Source of the DNA: JBDZVM01 sp040255675
GTDB taxonomy: Bacteria; Actinomycetota; Actinomycetes; Acidothermales; Acidothermaceae
Assembly: GCA_040255675.1 (NCBI GenBank)
Contig: JBDZVM010000012.1
Coordinates: 33,693 to 97,692 of the forward strand
DNA: 64,000 nt
Direction: 5' to 3'
The notes beneath the pieces are model-generated. The model worked only from the letters and a program-made list of their open reading frames with translations, did not search any database and was not told the DNA's origin. Numbering within the stretch: position 1 is the stretch's first letter; every line of letters starts with the position of its first letter. Made by a program: the position numbers and the translations under genes. This document shows, piece after piece, positions 16,957-26,209 of the stretch.

Positions 16957-19191
16957 GTGCGACGCTGTCGAAGACGATCTGCTCACCGCAGGTCCGACGT
17001 CTTAGGGGAGACCGTCATCGCTGATCACGGTGCCGCACCGGGGCCGACATCCGCCTCGGCGCTTCGCGCTGCGTCCAACGACGGTGTGGTGGGCTTTCGC
17101 GGCGTCCTTTCGATCAAGGCCTTTCGCAAGCTGTGGATCGCGTTGTCGCTGTCGAGCTTCGGCGACTGGCTCGGGTTCATGGCCCAGACGTCGCTGGCGT
17201 CGACGCTCGCGGGCAGCCACTCGTACCAGGTCGCGAACTACTCGGTCGGCCTCGTGGTGTTCGTGCGGTTGCTGCCCGCCGTCACCCTCGCACCGCTCGC
17301 CGGGGCGTTGGCCGACCGCCTTGATCGCCGGCTCACCATGGTTATCGCCGACATCGGCCGGTTTTCGCTGTACATCTCGATCCCGCTCGCGCACTCGCTG
17401 TGGTGGCTGTTCGTCGCGACGTTCCTCATCGAGACGTTGAGCCTGTTCTGGATCCCCGCGAAAGAGGCCACCGTCCCGAACCTGGTGCCGCCCGAACGCC
17501 TCGAGCAAGCCAACCAGCTCAGCCTGCTCACCACCTACGGTTCGGCGCCGGTGGCCGCCCTCGTGTTCTCGCTGCTCACGTTGTTCACCGGCGTGATTGC
17601 CCGCGCCATCCCGTTCTTCACCACGAACAAGGTCGACCTCGCGCTCTACTTCGACGGCCTGACGTTCCTCGTGTCGGCCGCGACGATCTTCACGTTGCGC
17701 GAGGTGTCGCATCAGGGCGGACGACGACGAATCAGCCTTCCCGCTACCGCTGGCCCGGACGGCCGAGCGGTCGGGCTTCACGTCCCGGCCGACGAATACC
17801 AGCCGGTCTCCCATCCCAGCGTGTTCAAGTCGATCCTCGAAGGCTGGCAGTTCATCGGCCAGACCCGAGTCTTGCGCGGCCTGGTGATCGGCATGCTCGG
17901 GGCGTTCGCCGCCGCCGGCGTCGTGGTCGGGCTCGCGAAGATATACGTGCGCGACCTCGGCGGTGGCGACCCTGGTTACGGCGCGCTGTTCGGCTCGGTG
18001 TTCATGGGCCTGGCGGCCGGCATGTTCTTGGGTCCGCGATTCTTGCGGGCGCTGCCGCGACGCCGGTTGTTCGGAGTGTCGATCGCCGCGGCTGGCGTCG
18101 TCCTGGCGCTTACCGCGCTTATCCACAACCTGGTGCTTGTCGTCATCGGCGCGTTCTTGATGGGCGCATGCTCAGGTATGGCCTGGGTCACCGGATACAC
18201 GCTCTTCGGCTTGGAGGTCGAAGACGCCAAACGCGGCCGCACTTGGGCCACCTTGCAATCGCTGATGCAAGTCGACCTTTTGCTCATGGTTGCGGCCGGG
18301 CCGTTCATCTCCGGTGCGATCGGCGAGCACACGCTCACCTTCGAAGACATCGTGCTGCACGGCAACGGCTCGTCGGTCACGCTGTTCGGGGCCGGCTTGC
18401 TCTCGCTCGTCGTGGGAATCATCGCCTACAAGCAGATGGACGACCGCGACGTATCCCTTTGGAGAGATCTCATCGCAGCGATCCGAGGCTTGCATCCGCT
18501 TACCGGCAGAGGCGTCTCGACCGGCTTCTTCGTCGCGCTCGAGGGTGGCGAAGGCGCGGGCAAGTCGACCCAGGCGAAGCTGCTCGCGCAATGGTGTGAG
18601 GCTCGCGGGTACGAGGTCGTCACCACCTTCGAACCCGGCGCCACGCTTATCGGACGCCGGCTTCGCGAGCTCCTGCTCGACCCGGCCAACACCGGCTTGT
18701 CGCCTCGGGCCGAAGCGCTGATGTACGCCGCCGACCGCGCCGAACACGTCGCGTCGGTGATTCGGCCCGCCCTCGCGCGCGGCGCGATCGTCATCAGCGA
18801 CCGCTACGTCGACTCTTCGCTCGCCTATCAAGGCGCCGGCCGCAACCTGACGATTGCCGAGGTCGAACGGTTGTCGCAGTTCGCGACGTCCGGGCTTCGA
18901 CCCGACCTCACGGTCTTGCTCGACATCGACGTCGACGAAGGCCTTTCCCGCACCGCAGCGCGCGATGCCACCCCTGACCGCCTGCAGGCAGAGGCCGTCG
19001 AGTTCCACCAGCTCGTACACGACACGTTTCGCGAGCTCGCCGACACCGACCCCGACCGCTACCTCGTCGTCAACGCGTCGCTGCCGTCCGACGTCGTGCA
19101 CCGGCTCATCGTGAAACGGCTCGATCGGCAGATTCCGCGGGTGCCGCCTGACGCCAGGGAAACCGCCCCGCTGAAAGTTGGCCGCCGGTGA
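16957..19191 (+). CDS. tmk: Bifunctional MFS transporter / dTMP kinase fusion
   Basis: A 744-residue fusion. Residues ~45-495 are a 12-helix major facilitator (FGDWLGFMAQTSLAST; LAPLAGALADRLDRRLTM as the loop 2-3 motif). Residues ~520-735 are thymidylate kinase: P-loop FVALEGGEGAGKSTQAK, the Asp-Arg motif ISDRYVDSSLAYQGAGR, and the end SDVVHRLIVKRL. The kinase makes dTDP for DNA synthesis; the transporter substrate is unknown. This architecture is known in actinobacteria. The start is unclear: GTG 16957 has no good ribosome site, while AGGGGAGA (17004-17011) precedes an ATC codon at 17017. The stop overlaps holB. Confidence 0.9.
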   Translation: MRRCRRRSAHRRSDVLGETVIADHGAAPGPTSASALRAASNDGVVGFRGVLSIKAFRKLWIALSLSSFGDWLGFMAQTSLASTLAGSHSYQVANYSVGLVVFVRLLPAVTLAPLAGALADRLDRRLTMVIADIGRFSLYISIPLAHSLWWLFVATFLIETLSLFWIPAKEATVPNLVPPERLEQANQLSLLTTYGSAPVAALVFSLLTLFTGVIARAIPFFTTNKVDLALYFDGLTFLVSAATIFTLREVSHQGGRRRISLPATAGPDGRAVGLHVPADEYQPVSHPSVFKSILEGWQFIGQTRVLRGLVIGMLGAFAAAGVVVGLAKIYVRDLGGGDPGYGALFGSVFMGLAAGMFLGPRFLRALPRRRLFGVSIAAAGVVLALTALIHNLVLVVIGAFLMGACSGMAWVTGYTLFGLEVEDAKRGRTWATLQSLMQVDLLLMVAAGPFISGAIGEHTLTFEDIVLHGNGSSVTLFGAGLLSLVVGIIAYKQMDDRDVSLWRDLIAAIRGLHPLTGRGVSTGFFVALEGGEGAGKSTQAKLLAQWCEARGYEVVTTFEPGATLIGRRLRELLLDPANTGLSPRAEALMYAADRAEHVASVIRPALARGAIVISDRYVDSSLAYQGAGRNLTIAEVERLSQFATSGLRPDLTVLLDIDVDEGLSRTAARDATPDRLQAEAVEFHQLVHDTFRELADTDPDRYLVVNASLPSDVVHRLIVKRLDRQIPRVPPDARETAPLKVGRR

Positions 19192-20375
19192 GTGTTTTCG
19201 ACGAACTCGTCGGCCAGCAACGCGTCGTCGAGGTGTTACGTGACGCCGCCGACGGCGTCGGCATGACCCACGCCTGGCTGTTCACCGGCCCTCCAGGCTC
19301 AGGTCGCTCGGTCGCCGCGCGGGCGTTCGCGGCCGCCCTGCAGTGCAATCGCCCCGGAGGGTCGGGTGGTACCGCCGAACCGAGAGGGTGCGGCGTGTGC
19401 CCGCAATGCCACACTGTGTTGGCCGGCACGCACGCCGACGTCGAATTCGTTCGCCCGCAGGGGCTTTCCCTCGGTGTGCGCGAGGCGCGTGAGCTCGTCG
19501 CCAGGGCCGCTCTCGCGCCGTCCGGCCATGGTTGGCAGATCGTCGTGATCGAAGACGCCGACCGTCTCACCGAAGGCGCCGCGAACGTGTTGCTCAAGGC
19601 GATCGAAGAACCGACCCCGCGAACCGTGTGGTTGCTGTGCGTCCCGTCTGCCGAAGACCTCGTGGTGACGATCCGCTCACGATGTCGCGTCGTGGCGTTG
19701 CGTACGCCGCCGACCGACGCGGTCGAGGCAGTGCTCGTTTCTCGTGACGGCGTCGAGCCATCTATGGCGGCCTTCGCGGCGCGCGCAGCCGCCGGCCATG
19801 TCGGCCGGGCTCGCAGGTTGGCCACCGATGCCGCCGCGCGTTCGCGCCGTGGCGCGGTTTTGCGCATTCCCTCGTCGCTACGCGGTGTCGGCGATTGCCT
19901 TGACGCCGCGAAGCAACTCATCGACGCGGTCAATGCTGAAGCCAGCGAAATCACCGCGAGCCTCGACGAAAATGAAACAGCGTCACTGAAAGAGGCGTTC
20001 GGCGAAGGTGGCACGGCATCCGGTGGCCGGGGCGGGTCAGCGGCAACCCGAGCGGCAACCCGCGCGGCGGCGTCCGCGTTGAAAGACCTTGAAACTAGGC
20101 AAAAATCGCGCGCGACGCGTACTACTCGCGACGCTCTCGATCGGTCGCTCACCGATCTCGCCGGCTTTTACCGCGACGTGCTCGTGCTGCAACTGGGTAC
20201 CGGCGTCGCGATTGCCAACGCCGACGAAGAGAACGCCATTGCCGAGCTCGCACACGCGTCGAGTGCCGAAGCGACGTTGCGCAGGCTCGACGCGATCCTC
20301 GCCTGTCGCACCGCGCTCGACGCGAACGCCAATCCGCTGCTCACCATCGAAGCGTTGATGCTCGCCCTTCGCTAG
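19188..20375 (+). CDS. holB: DNA polymerase III delta' subunit
   Basis: A 395-residue clamp-loader subunit. The N-terminus MSVFDELVGQQRVVEVLRDA is the standard delta'/gamma start. The nucleotide-site loop is GPPGSGRSV (Arg in place of the P-loop Lys, as expected for a non-hydrolysing delta'), followed by a zinc module with CGVCPQCHTV, VVIEDADRLTEGAANVLLKA, and sensor IRSRCRVV (RSRC motif). GTG 19188 overlaps the tmk stop. The actinobacterial order topA-tmk-holB is kept. The C-terminal part holds low-complexity Ala/Arg-rich sequence. Confidence 0.92.
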   Translation: MSVFDELVGQQRVVEVLRDAADGVGMTHAWLFTGPPGSGRSVAARAFAAALQCNRPGGSGGTAEPRGCGVCPQCHTVLAGTHADVEFVRPQGLSLGVREARELVARAALAPSGHGWQIVVIEDADRLTEGAANVLLKAIEEPTPRTVWLLCVPSAEDLVVTIRSRCRVVALRTPPTDAVEAVLVSRDGVEPSMAAFAARAAAGHVGRARRLATDAAARSRRGAVLRIPSSLRGVGDCLDAAKQLIDAVNAEASEITASLDENETASLKEAFGEGGTASGGRGGSAATRAATRAAASALKDLETRQKSRATRTTRDALDRSLTDLAGFYRDVLVLQLGTGVAIANADEENAIAELAHASSAEATLRRLDAILACRTALDANANPLLTIEALMLALR

Positions 20376-20389
20376 CCCCCCTTCCTCCG

Positions 20390-20439
20390 TGATCGCGAAG
20401 ACTTTTTGGCACCTATGGGGGTACGAGTCTTCGTGATCA
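20390..20439. terminator. Bidirectional hairpin between holB and a convergent gene
   Basis: Arms TGATCGCGAAGACT (20390-20403) and AGTCTTCGTGATCA (20426-20439) pair with one mismatch around a 22-nt loop. The right arm holds the stop codon of the convergent PPOX gene. There is no long T tract, so it fits the I-shaped terminators of actinobacteria. Confidence 0.7.
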
Positions 20440-20847
20440 GGGGAAACCGTACGTGCGCTCGACACGCATGCTCAGCAAAATTCGCTTGTCGGCAACCATC
20501 GCCTCGCGAAACTCCTGCCAATCGGGGTGCTCGCCGGCGACGTCGCGGTAGAGCGCCACGAGCGCGTCGACAGTCGCGTCGTCGAGGGCCTCGGCCACCG
20601 GACTTAGAACGGCATTCCCCTCCGCTACCACCCAATGCCAATGGTCGTCGCTCACCACATGCAGGCTCATGCGCGGATCGCGCCGCAAATTCTTCACCTT
20701 CACGCGGTCGTCAGTGACCGACACCCGAACGACACCGGCGTCGTACTTGTAGTTGATGACCGAAAGCTGCGGCCTGCCGTCGCGCTTGATGGTCGCCAAC
20801 GTCGCGAATTTGCCGGCGACCAACAACTTTTCGTGGGTGGGCTCCAT
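20437..20847 (-). CDS. PPOX-class F420-dependent enzyme, probable
   Basis: A 136-residue split-barrel flavin/F420-binding protein. The N-terminus EPTHEKLLVAGKFATLATIK is typical of PPOX-class proteins; the next conserved stretch, RPQLSVINYKYDAGVVRVSV, and the later RVKVKNLRRDPRMSLHV match the cofactor-binding barrel. In mycobacteria and relatives, such proteins use F420 to reduce small molecules. I chose ATG 20847, preceded by AGGGTGG; GTG 20856 is an alternative. It stands alone between holB and the LacI gene, and its substrate is unknown. Confidence 0.8.
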   Translation of the reverse strand: MEPTHEKLLVAGKFATLATIKRDGRPQLSVINYKYDAGVVRVSVTDDRVKVKNLRRDPRMSLHVVSDDHWHWVVAEGNAVLSPVAEALDDATVDALVALYRDVAGEHPDWQEFREAMVADKRILLSMRVERTYGFP

Positions 20848-20857
20848 GCGCACCACC

Positions 20858-21874
20858 CTAGTTTCTTGGTGGGGCGGTGCTTTCGCGGACGACGAGTTGT
20901 GTCGCCAACTCGAAACGCAGCGTTTCGATTTCCTCGCCGCGCACCAGGCGCAAGACGGTACGCGCGGCCAGCATGCCCATCTCGACCAGCGGCTGGCGCA
21001 CCGTGGTCAACGGCGGCGACGACCACCGGGCTTCGGGCAAATCGTCGAAGCCGACGACGCTGATGTCGCTCGGAATGCGCCAGCCGTGCTGGCGGATCGC
21101 TTCGTAAACGCCGTAGGCCATTTGATCGCTCGACGCGAATATCGCGGTAGGCGGTTTCTCCGACGCCAGAAACTTCTGGCCCGCCGCGAAACCAGACTCG
21201 TGGTAGAAGTCGCCTTGATAGATCAGATCGTCGTCGGAGGGGATGCCGGCCGCGTCAAGCGCCGTCCGGTATCCGTCGAGTCTCGCCCTGCTGCATTGCA
21301 GCCGAGGCGGGCCCAAGATGAGCCCGATGCGACGATGCCCGAGGCCTACCAGGTGTTCGGTCGCGCTCAAGCCGCCTGCCCAGTTCGTGGCCCCGATCGT
21401 CGGCAGATCGACCGACGGCACGCCCGCCGGGTCGACCACCACGGTTGGCAGATGCCTGCGCAGTTCGGCCTGCAGCTTGGGGTTTAGGTGCGAGGTCACG
21501 AGGATCACGCCGTCGGAGGCGCGCGCCTGCACGTTTTGCCACCAGCGGCGTTCGGACGTCGCCTGGCTGTGCACCGCGGAAATTACGACACCGACGCCGA
21601 CGTCGTGGCAAACTTCCTCGACGCCGCGAATGATCTCAACAGCCCACGGACTGTCGAGATCGTTGAAGACGAGGTCGACCAGGCTCGCGTTACCGCCCTT
21701 CGGCGTGCCGCGACGCCGATACTCGTGACGCTGCAGGAGTTCTTCGATGCGGCTTCGCGTCTCGGGGGCGACGTCCATGCGGCCGTTGAGAACGCGCGAC
21801 ACCGTAGGCACCGACACGCCTGCTTCTTCGGCGATGTCGGCGATGGTCACGCGGCGGCGTTCGCCGGTAGTCAC
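20858..21874 (-). CDS. LacI-family regulator of the xylan block
   Basis: A 338-residue LacI/GalR repressor. The HTH is VTIADIAEEAGVSVPTVSRV (residues ~9-28), the hinge VLNGRMDVAPETRSRIEELL, then a periplasmic-binding-type sensor domain (IGLILGPPRLQCSRARLDGY; ISVVGFDDLPEARW). It is the last gene of the GH3-GH43-lacI operon: its GTG overlaps the GH43 stop. It probably represses this operon and the divergent importer by binding the related sites at 25981-26000 and 26126-26142, with xylose or xylobiose as the likely inducer. Target and effector are inferred from context. Confidence 0.9.
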   Translation of the reverse strand: MTTGERRRVTIADIAEEAGVSVPTVSRVLNGRMDVAPETRSRIEELLQRHEYRRRGTPKGGNASLVDLVFNDLDSPWAVEIIRGVEEVCHDVGVGVVISAVHSQATSERRWWQNVQARASDGVILVTSHLNPKLQAELRRHLPTVVVDPAGVPSVDLPTIGATNWAGGLSATEHLVGLGHRRIGLILGPPRLQCSRARLDGYRTALDAAGIPSDDDLIYQGDFYHESGFAAGQKFLASEKPPTAIFASSDQMAYGVYEAIRQHGWRIPSDISVVGFDDLPEARWSSPPLTTVRQPLVEMGMLAARTVLRLVRGEEIETLRFELATQLVVRESTAPPRN

Positions 21875-23520
21875 AGCGACTCCTCTTCCGGCTCGGTTGT
21901 CTCAGGATACGCATGCCCGCGCGGCCCCGGTTCGAGCGCCGCGGCGCGTCCGGCACGGGGTTCGGCAGTGGGTTCGGTAGTGGGTTCGGAACTGGGTTTG
22001 GGCAGATACTCGAACCAGCCGAAGTCGGCGACGTTGTTGCTCGGCTCGCCGTTGCCGGTGGCGAACATCCCCACGACGGCGCCGAAGAAGCCACCCGCCT
22101 CGGCGTAACTGAGATGCGATCCGTCGACCTCGGCAAGCGCGACGTCATCGACGCTCAGCGTGTAGCGCGGGCCTTCGCCGCGCACAGCCAAGCGCGGCGG
22201 ACCGGCACCGATTGGCGCCGTCGCCAGCACGTCGTCGTTCCCGTGAGTTCGTCGGACGGCGCGAGCTTGCCGAGATCCGTTCTCACGACAGATCTCGAGC
22301 CTGATCTGAAAGTCGTCGCTTTGCACCACGGCGAGCCCGGCGCACTCGGTGCCGGTGGCGGGCTCGAAGTCGAGTTCGCTCGTCGCGATGAAATCGCGGT
22401 GCTGCTGACGCCGGCACACGAAACTCGGATTGGCCAGTTCGCCGAGTGTTTCCGGCCGAACCGCCAGTCGCAAATAGCTGGGCCGCTCCGTAAGGCTCCA
22501 CCACGTCTCGCGCGGGGTTCGCAAGAACATCCACGACGGGTGCAGGTCGGCGGTGTCGAAGGAGTTGCGTGCCGGTAGGGGTTCGCACGGTGCCGGCCGC
22601 AGAGCCGGACGGCGCTCTTCGAGCCTCACCTGCCCGACGCCGGGATTGAACACCGGCCAGCCGTCTTCCCACGACACCGGCGTGAGAAAGGTTTCGCGGC
22701 CGAGGTTGCCTTCCTCGTTATCGCGGACGCCGAGTAGCACCGCCCACCAATCGTCGTCCGCGATATCGACGAGATCGGCATGGCCGACGGCAACGATCGG
22801 CGCGCGCCGGCCGAGATGGCGCGTGGTCGCCACCGGATTGCGGGGGCAGCCTACGTAGGGCCCGACGACGTTGTCGCTACGCGCGACGACGACAGCGTGG
22901 TCGAACGAGGTGCCGCCTTCGGCGGCTAGCAGGTAGCAGTGGCCGTGAATTCGATAGATGTGTGGACCTTCTGCCCATCGAGCATCACGTAGCGCGCCGT
23001 GCCAGATGGCGTGGCGCTCGCCTGTCAACGCGAGCTTGTCGCGATCGAATTCCTGTACCCACACGGCCGTGTGGCCCGCGTCGTCTTGTTGGGTCGCGGC
23101 GCAAAACCAGCCGCGCCCGTCGTCGTCGAAGAACAGCGACGGGTCGAAACCGTTGGCGTCGTCGAGCCAAGCGGGATCAGACCACGGCGTCGCCGGATCG
23201 GTCGTGGTGACGACGAAATGACCCGACCGCCGCGAGCCACCGACGAGCGTGCACGTCACATAAAAAACCCCGTCGGCGTAACGAATCGTCGGCGCGAACA
23301 GCCCGCCAGAACACCGGACGCCGTCGAGCGGGAGTTGCTCGGGGCGGTCGAGAACGTGCCCGATCAACCGCCAATCCACCAGATCGCGACTGTGGTAGAT
23401 GGGCAATCCCGGGAAGTACTCGAACGTCGACGTCACGAGGTAGAAGTCGTCGCCAACGCGCGTGATCGACGGATCGGGGTGCGGTCCGGGCAGCACTGGG
23501 TTTCGGAAAGTACCCGTCAT
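21871..23520 (-). CDS. GH43 beta-xylosidase / alpha-arabinofuranosidase
   Basis: A 549-residue family 43 glycosidase with a five-bladed propeller and a C-terminal beta-sandwich (DUF1349/XynB-type). The catalytic base lies in NPVLPGPHPDPSITRVGDDF (N-terminus), the pKa-modulating Asp in ANGFDPSLFFDDDGR, and the acid in RWAEGPHIYRIHG. The C-terminal part (FVCRRQQHRDFIATSELDFE) matches beta-xylosidase relatives. There is no signal peptide, so it should act in the cytosol on imported xylo-oligosaccharides. The ATG overlaps the GH3 stop by 4 nt. The presence of xylA in the divergent operon supports xylosidase over arabinanase activity. Confidence 0.9.
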   Translation of the reverse strand: MTGTFRNPVLPGPHPDPSITRVGDDFYLVTSTFEYFPGLPIYHSRDLVDWRLIGHVLDRPEQLPLDGVRCSGGLFAPTIRYADGVFYVTCTLVGGSRRSGHFVVTTTDPATPWSDPAWLDDANGFDPSLFFDDDGRGWFCAATQQDDAGHTAVWVQEFDRDKLALTGERHAIWHGALRDARWAEGPHIYRIHGHCYLLAAEGGTSFDHAVVVARSDNVVGPYVGCPRNPVATTRHLGRRAPIVAVGHADLVDIADDDWWAVLLGVRDNEEGNLGRETFLTPVSWEDGWPVFNPGVGQVRLEERRPALRPAPCEPLPARNSFDTADLHPSWMFLRTPRETWWSLTERPSYLRLAVRPETLGELANPSFVCRRQQHRDFIATSELDFEPATGTECAGLAVVQSDDFQIRLEICRENGSRQARAVRRTHGNDDVLATAPIGAGPPRLAVRGEGPRYTLSVDDVALAEVDGSHLSYAEAGGFFGAVVGMFATGNGEPSNNVADFGWFEYLPKPSSEPTTEPTAEPRAGRAAALEPGPRGHAYPETTEPEEESL

Positions 23521-25952
23521 TGCACCGTGACGTCGGCCGTCAATCGCCGCGAAAACCCGACGACGCGTTGCGGTCCGACGAGCCGCACGTTGACGCGATG
23601 GCAAACGTCGCCGCTCGATTTGGAAAGGCGCAACTCGATATCGCCGGGCTCGACGATGCGTTTTCCCGACCGGCCGGTGAAAGAACTGAGGTCAGCATGG
23701 ACGCCGAACGTCAACCGCTTCGATTCGCCCGGCTCGAGAGGCACCCGCGAATAGCCGATAAGTCTGATGTCGGGCCTGCTCACCGACGCGACCGGGTCGT
23801 GCAGGTAAAGCTGCGCGACCTCAACTCCCGCGCGCGAACTGGTGTTCGTGATTTGTACCGACACCCGAACCTCGCCGTCCGTGGAGACTTCGGCGATGTC
23901 GTCGCCCGCGCCGGCTTTCTCGCCCGTGTCGACGCGCACGTCGTCCCATCGAAAGGTCGAATACGAAAGGCCGTGGCCGAAAGGCCAAAGCGGCGTGGGG
24001 TCGACGTTGCTGACCTCGTTGCGCAGGCCGAGCGGCGGTGTCACATAGGTGGCGGGCTGGCCGTTCGGCGTGCGCGGAATGCTGACCGGAAGCCGGCCCG
24101 TCGGATTCACTCGGCCCGACAGCACACCCGCCAGAGCCGAAGCGCCCTCCTCGCCGGGGAAGAACGACTGCACGGCGGCGGCGACGCGATCGGCGAAATT
24201 GCCCAGCGCGTAAGGGCGGCCGGTAATCAAGACGGCGACGACGGGTGTGCCGGTCGCGAGCAGAGCGTCGAGCAACCCGGCTTGCGCGCCGGGCAACGCG
24301 AGGTCTTCGGCGTCGCACCCCTCGCCCGACGTGCCGCGCCCGAAAAGGCCGGCCTTGTCGCCGAGCGCGACGACACACACGTCGGCCCGCTTCGCTGCCT
24401 CGATTGCCGCGCCGAAGCCCGACGTGTCGTTGCCGCTGACCTCGCAGCCCTGGCAAAACTCGAGTGTCGAGGCGGGAAACTCCTCGCGCATGGCGTCGAG
24501 CAACGTCGCGATTTTGACGCCGAACGGAATCTCCGGATGTTGACTTCCGACGTGGCTCGGAAACGTGTAGCACCCCAGCATGGCCAGCGGGTCGTTCGCT
24601 CGCGGGCCGACGAGCGCAATGCGCGCGTCGGGCTTGAGCGGCAAAGCACCGAAATTCGCGACTAATACGACGGATTGTTCGGCTAGCTGTCTCGCTAACC
24701 CGCGCGACTCGTCGGTATCGAGTCGAAGTGAGCCGCGCGCGGCGTCGGCGTCGCCGTCGATCGTGTGGTCGGCGAGAGCGGGCGGCTCCGGACACCAATC
24801 CGGATCAAGCAGGCCCATCTGGCATTTTTGCGTGAGCACACGTCGGGCGGCCCTGTCGACGCGAGCCTCGGAGACGCGCCCGTCGCGCACCGCCTCGAGC
24901 AGCGGATCTCCGTAGCAATGGACGGTGGGAAGTTCGACGTCGATGCCCGCTTCGAGGGCTAATGCGGCGGCGTCGCCTTCCGACCCGGCCACCCGGTGCA
25001 GCAGGTGCAAGAACGAAATGCCGAAGTAGTCGGCTACCACCGTTCCGCTGAAACCCCACTCGTCGCGGAGCAAACCGGTCAGCAGGTTGCCGTCAGCAGC
25101 GACCGGAACGCCGTCGATTTCGGTGTAAGCGTGCATGACCGCGCGCGCGCCGCCGTCGCGGATCGCCATTTCGAACGGTGGGAGCAAGACGTCGGCGACC
25201 TCGCGGGGTCCGGCTGAAACCGGACCGAAGTTGCGGCCGGCGCGCGACGCCGAATAGCCGACAAAATGCTTCAACGTCGCGATGACGCCGGCTGACTCGA
25301 GACCGCGAACGTACGCCGTGCCGATCGTCGCCACGAGGTACGGGTCTTCGCCGATCGTCTCCTCGACGCGCCCCCACCGGTAGTCGCGGACGACGTCGAG
25401 CACGGGCGCGAGCCCTTGGTGCACGCCGACGTGCCGCATGGCCTGCCCGATCTGAGTGGCCATGCTTTGCACGAGGTGGGGATCGAACGTCGCGCCCCAG
25501 GCGAGCGGCGTCGGGTAGATCGTCGCGCCGTACGTCATGAACCCCGACAGGCACTCCTCGTGAGCGATCGCCGGGATGCCGTGCCGGCTCGCGGCGACGA
25601 TGTCTGCCTGCGTGCGGGCAAGCGCGCGGGCGGCGAGCGCCGGATCGACCGGCGAGGTGCCGAACGGCCGGGTGAGCTGCCCGAGACCTTTCGTGATCAG
25701 CTTCTGCAAGTCGGTGGGCACGGTGGCCAGGTCGTGCTGGTGGGGCGCGACGCCGTCGCCGGACGCGTCAGCACCGACCCAGACACCGAAGAGCTGAGCG
25801 ATCTTCTCCTCGAGGGTCATCGCAGCAAGCAACTCGGAGACGCGGACGTCGACGGGGAGCGCCGGGTTGCGCCAGGCCTCCCCTGCCGCGGCGGTTTCCG
25901 GTGCGACGGTTTCCGGTGCGACGGAGTCGGTGCTGGTTGCGTCTCGTTGCAC
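23517..25952 (-). CDS. GH3 beta-xylosidase / beta-glucosidase
   Basis: An 811-residue family 3 glycosidase: the N-terminal barrel starts with SELLAAMTLEEKIAQLFGVW, the substrate-binding loop is VEETIGEDPYLVATIG, then ATLKHFVGYSASRAGRN, and the nucleophile Asp lies in FSGTVVADYFGISF. The alpha/beta sandwich domain (DVCVVALGDKAGLFGRGTSG) and a C-terminal fibronectin III-like domain (VQITNTSSRAGVEVAQLYLH) follow. No signal peptide is seen. GTG 25952 follows AGAAGAG; open sequence continues upstream to 26048 but overlaps the operator region. It heads the operon GH3-GH43-lacI. Context favours xylosidase activity. Confidence 0.9.
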   Translation of the reverse strand: MQRDATSTDSVAPETVAPETAAAGEAWRNPALPVDVRVSELLAAMTLEEKIAQLFGVWVGADASGDGVAPHQHDLATVPTDLQKLITKGLGQLTRPFGTSPVDPALAARALARTQADIVAASRHGIPAIAHEECLSGFMTYGATIYPTPLAWGATFDPHLVQSMATQIGQAMRHVGVHQGLAPVLDVVRDYRWGRVEETIGEDPYLVATIGTAYVRGLESAGVIATLKHFVGYSASRAGRNFGPVSAGPREVADVLLPPFEMAIRDGGARAVMHAYTEIDGVPVAADGNLLTGLLRDEWGFSGTVVADYFGISFLHLLHRVAGSEGDAAALALEAGIDVELPTVHCYGDPLLEAVRDGRVSEARVDRAARRVLTQKCQMGLLDPDWCPEPPALADHTIDGDADAARGSLRLDTDESRGLARQLAEQSVVLVANFGALPLKPDARIALVGPRANDPLAMLGCYTFPSHVGSQHPEIPFGVKIATLLDAMREEFPASTLEFCQGCEVSGNDTSGFGAAIEAAKRADVCVVALGDKAGLFGRGTSGEGCDAEDLALPGAQAGLLDALLATGTPVVAVLITGRPYALGNFADRVAAAVQSFFPGEEGASALAGVLSGRVNPTGRLPVSIPRTPNGQPATYVTPPLGLRNEVSNVDPTPLWPFGHGLSYSTFRWDDVRVDTGEKAGAGDDIAEVSTDGEVRVSVQITNTSSRAGVEVAQLYLHDPVASVSRPDIRLIGYSRVPLEPGESKRLTFGVHADLSSFTGRSGKRIVEPGDIELRLSKSSGDVCHRVNVRLVGPQRVVGFSRRLTADVTVQ

Positions 25953-25980
25953 GTTCGGCTCTTCTCTGAAATGACGTGGC

Positions 25981-26000
25981 CTTCCGGAAACTACCGGAAG
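25981..26000. promoter_or_regulatory. Operator-like palindrome upstream of GH3
   Basis: CTTCCGGAAACTACCGGAAG is an inverted repeat with 7-bp arms and a 6-bp spacer, 29-48 nt upstream of the GH3 start. It matches a second site at 26126-26142 at 13 of 17 positions, giving the shared pattern TTCCGRAARYTAYCGGA. It is a good candidate LacI operator. Confidence 0.6.
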
Positions 26001-26108
26001 TGAACTTCCAAGGAGCTCAGCCTTGCACAGCGAATGTAACGGTTGCAAACGGTCGACGGGAAGGGTTGACCGCGATTGAGGGAAGGCATTACGGTGACGC
26101 CACCGTCA

Positions 26109-26142
26109 CAAACTATCGCCGCTACTCCGATAACTTTCGGAA
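26109..26142 (+). promoter_or_regulatory. Promoter-operator module before the xylo-oligosaccharide importer
   Basis: CAAACTATCGCC (26109-26120) is shared exactly with the region before the second lacI gene (34180-34191) and could hold a -10 element. Just downstream, 26126-26142 reads, on the minus strand, TTCCGAAAGTTATCGGA, the sister copy of the palindrome near GH3. A repressor bound there would sit near the transcription start. Positions are certain, function is inferred. Confidence 0.5.
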
Positions 26143-26187
26143 CCAAGCGCGCGGCACACTAGCTCGGGCACCCGTGCGGATGTGCGG

Positions 26188-26205
26188 GTCCCTTCCCGAA
26201 GGGAC
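26188..26205 (+). promoter_or_regulatory. Hairpin that covers the binding-protein ribosome site
   Basis: GTCCCTT (26188-26194) pairs perfectly with AAGGGAC (26199-26205) around a CCCG loop. AAGGGA is the likely ribosome site for ATG 26210, so folding would limit translation or protect the mRNA 5' end. Confidence 0.5.
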
Positions 26206-26209
26206 ACTC

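Noticed and set aside
17002..18126. 374-codon minus-strand frame opposite the transporter
   Set aside because: Composition of a shadow frame (Arg/Glu/His-rich), no domain recognised.
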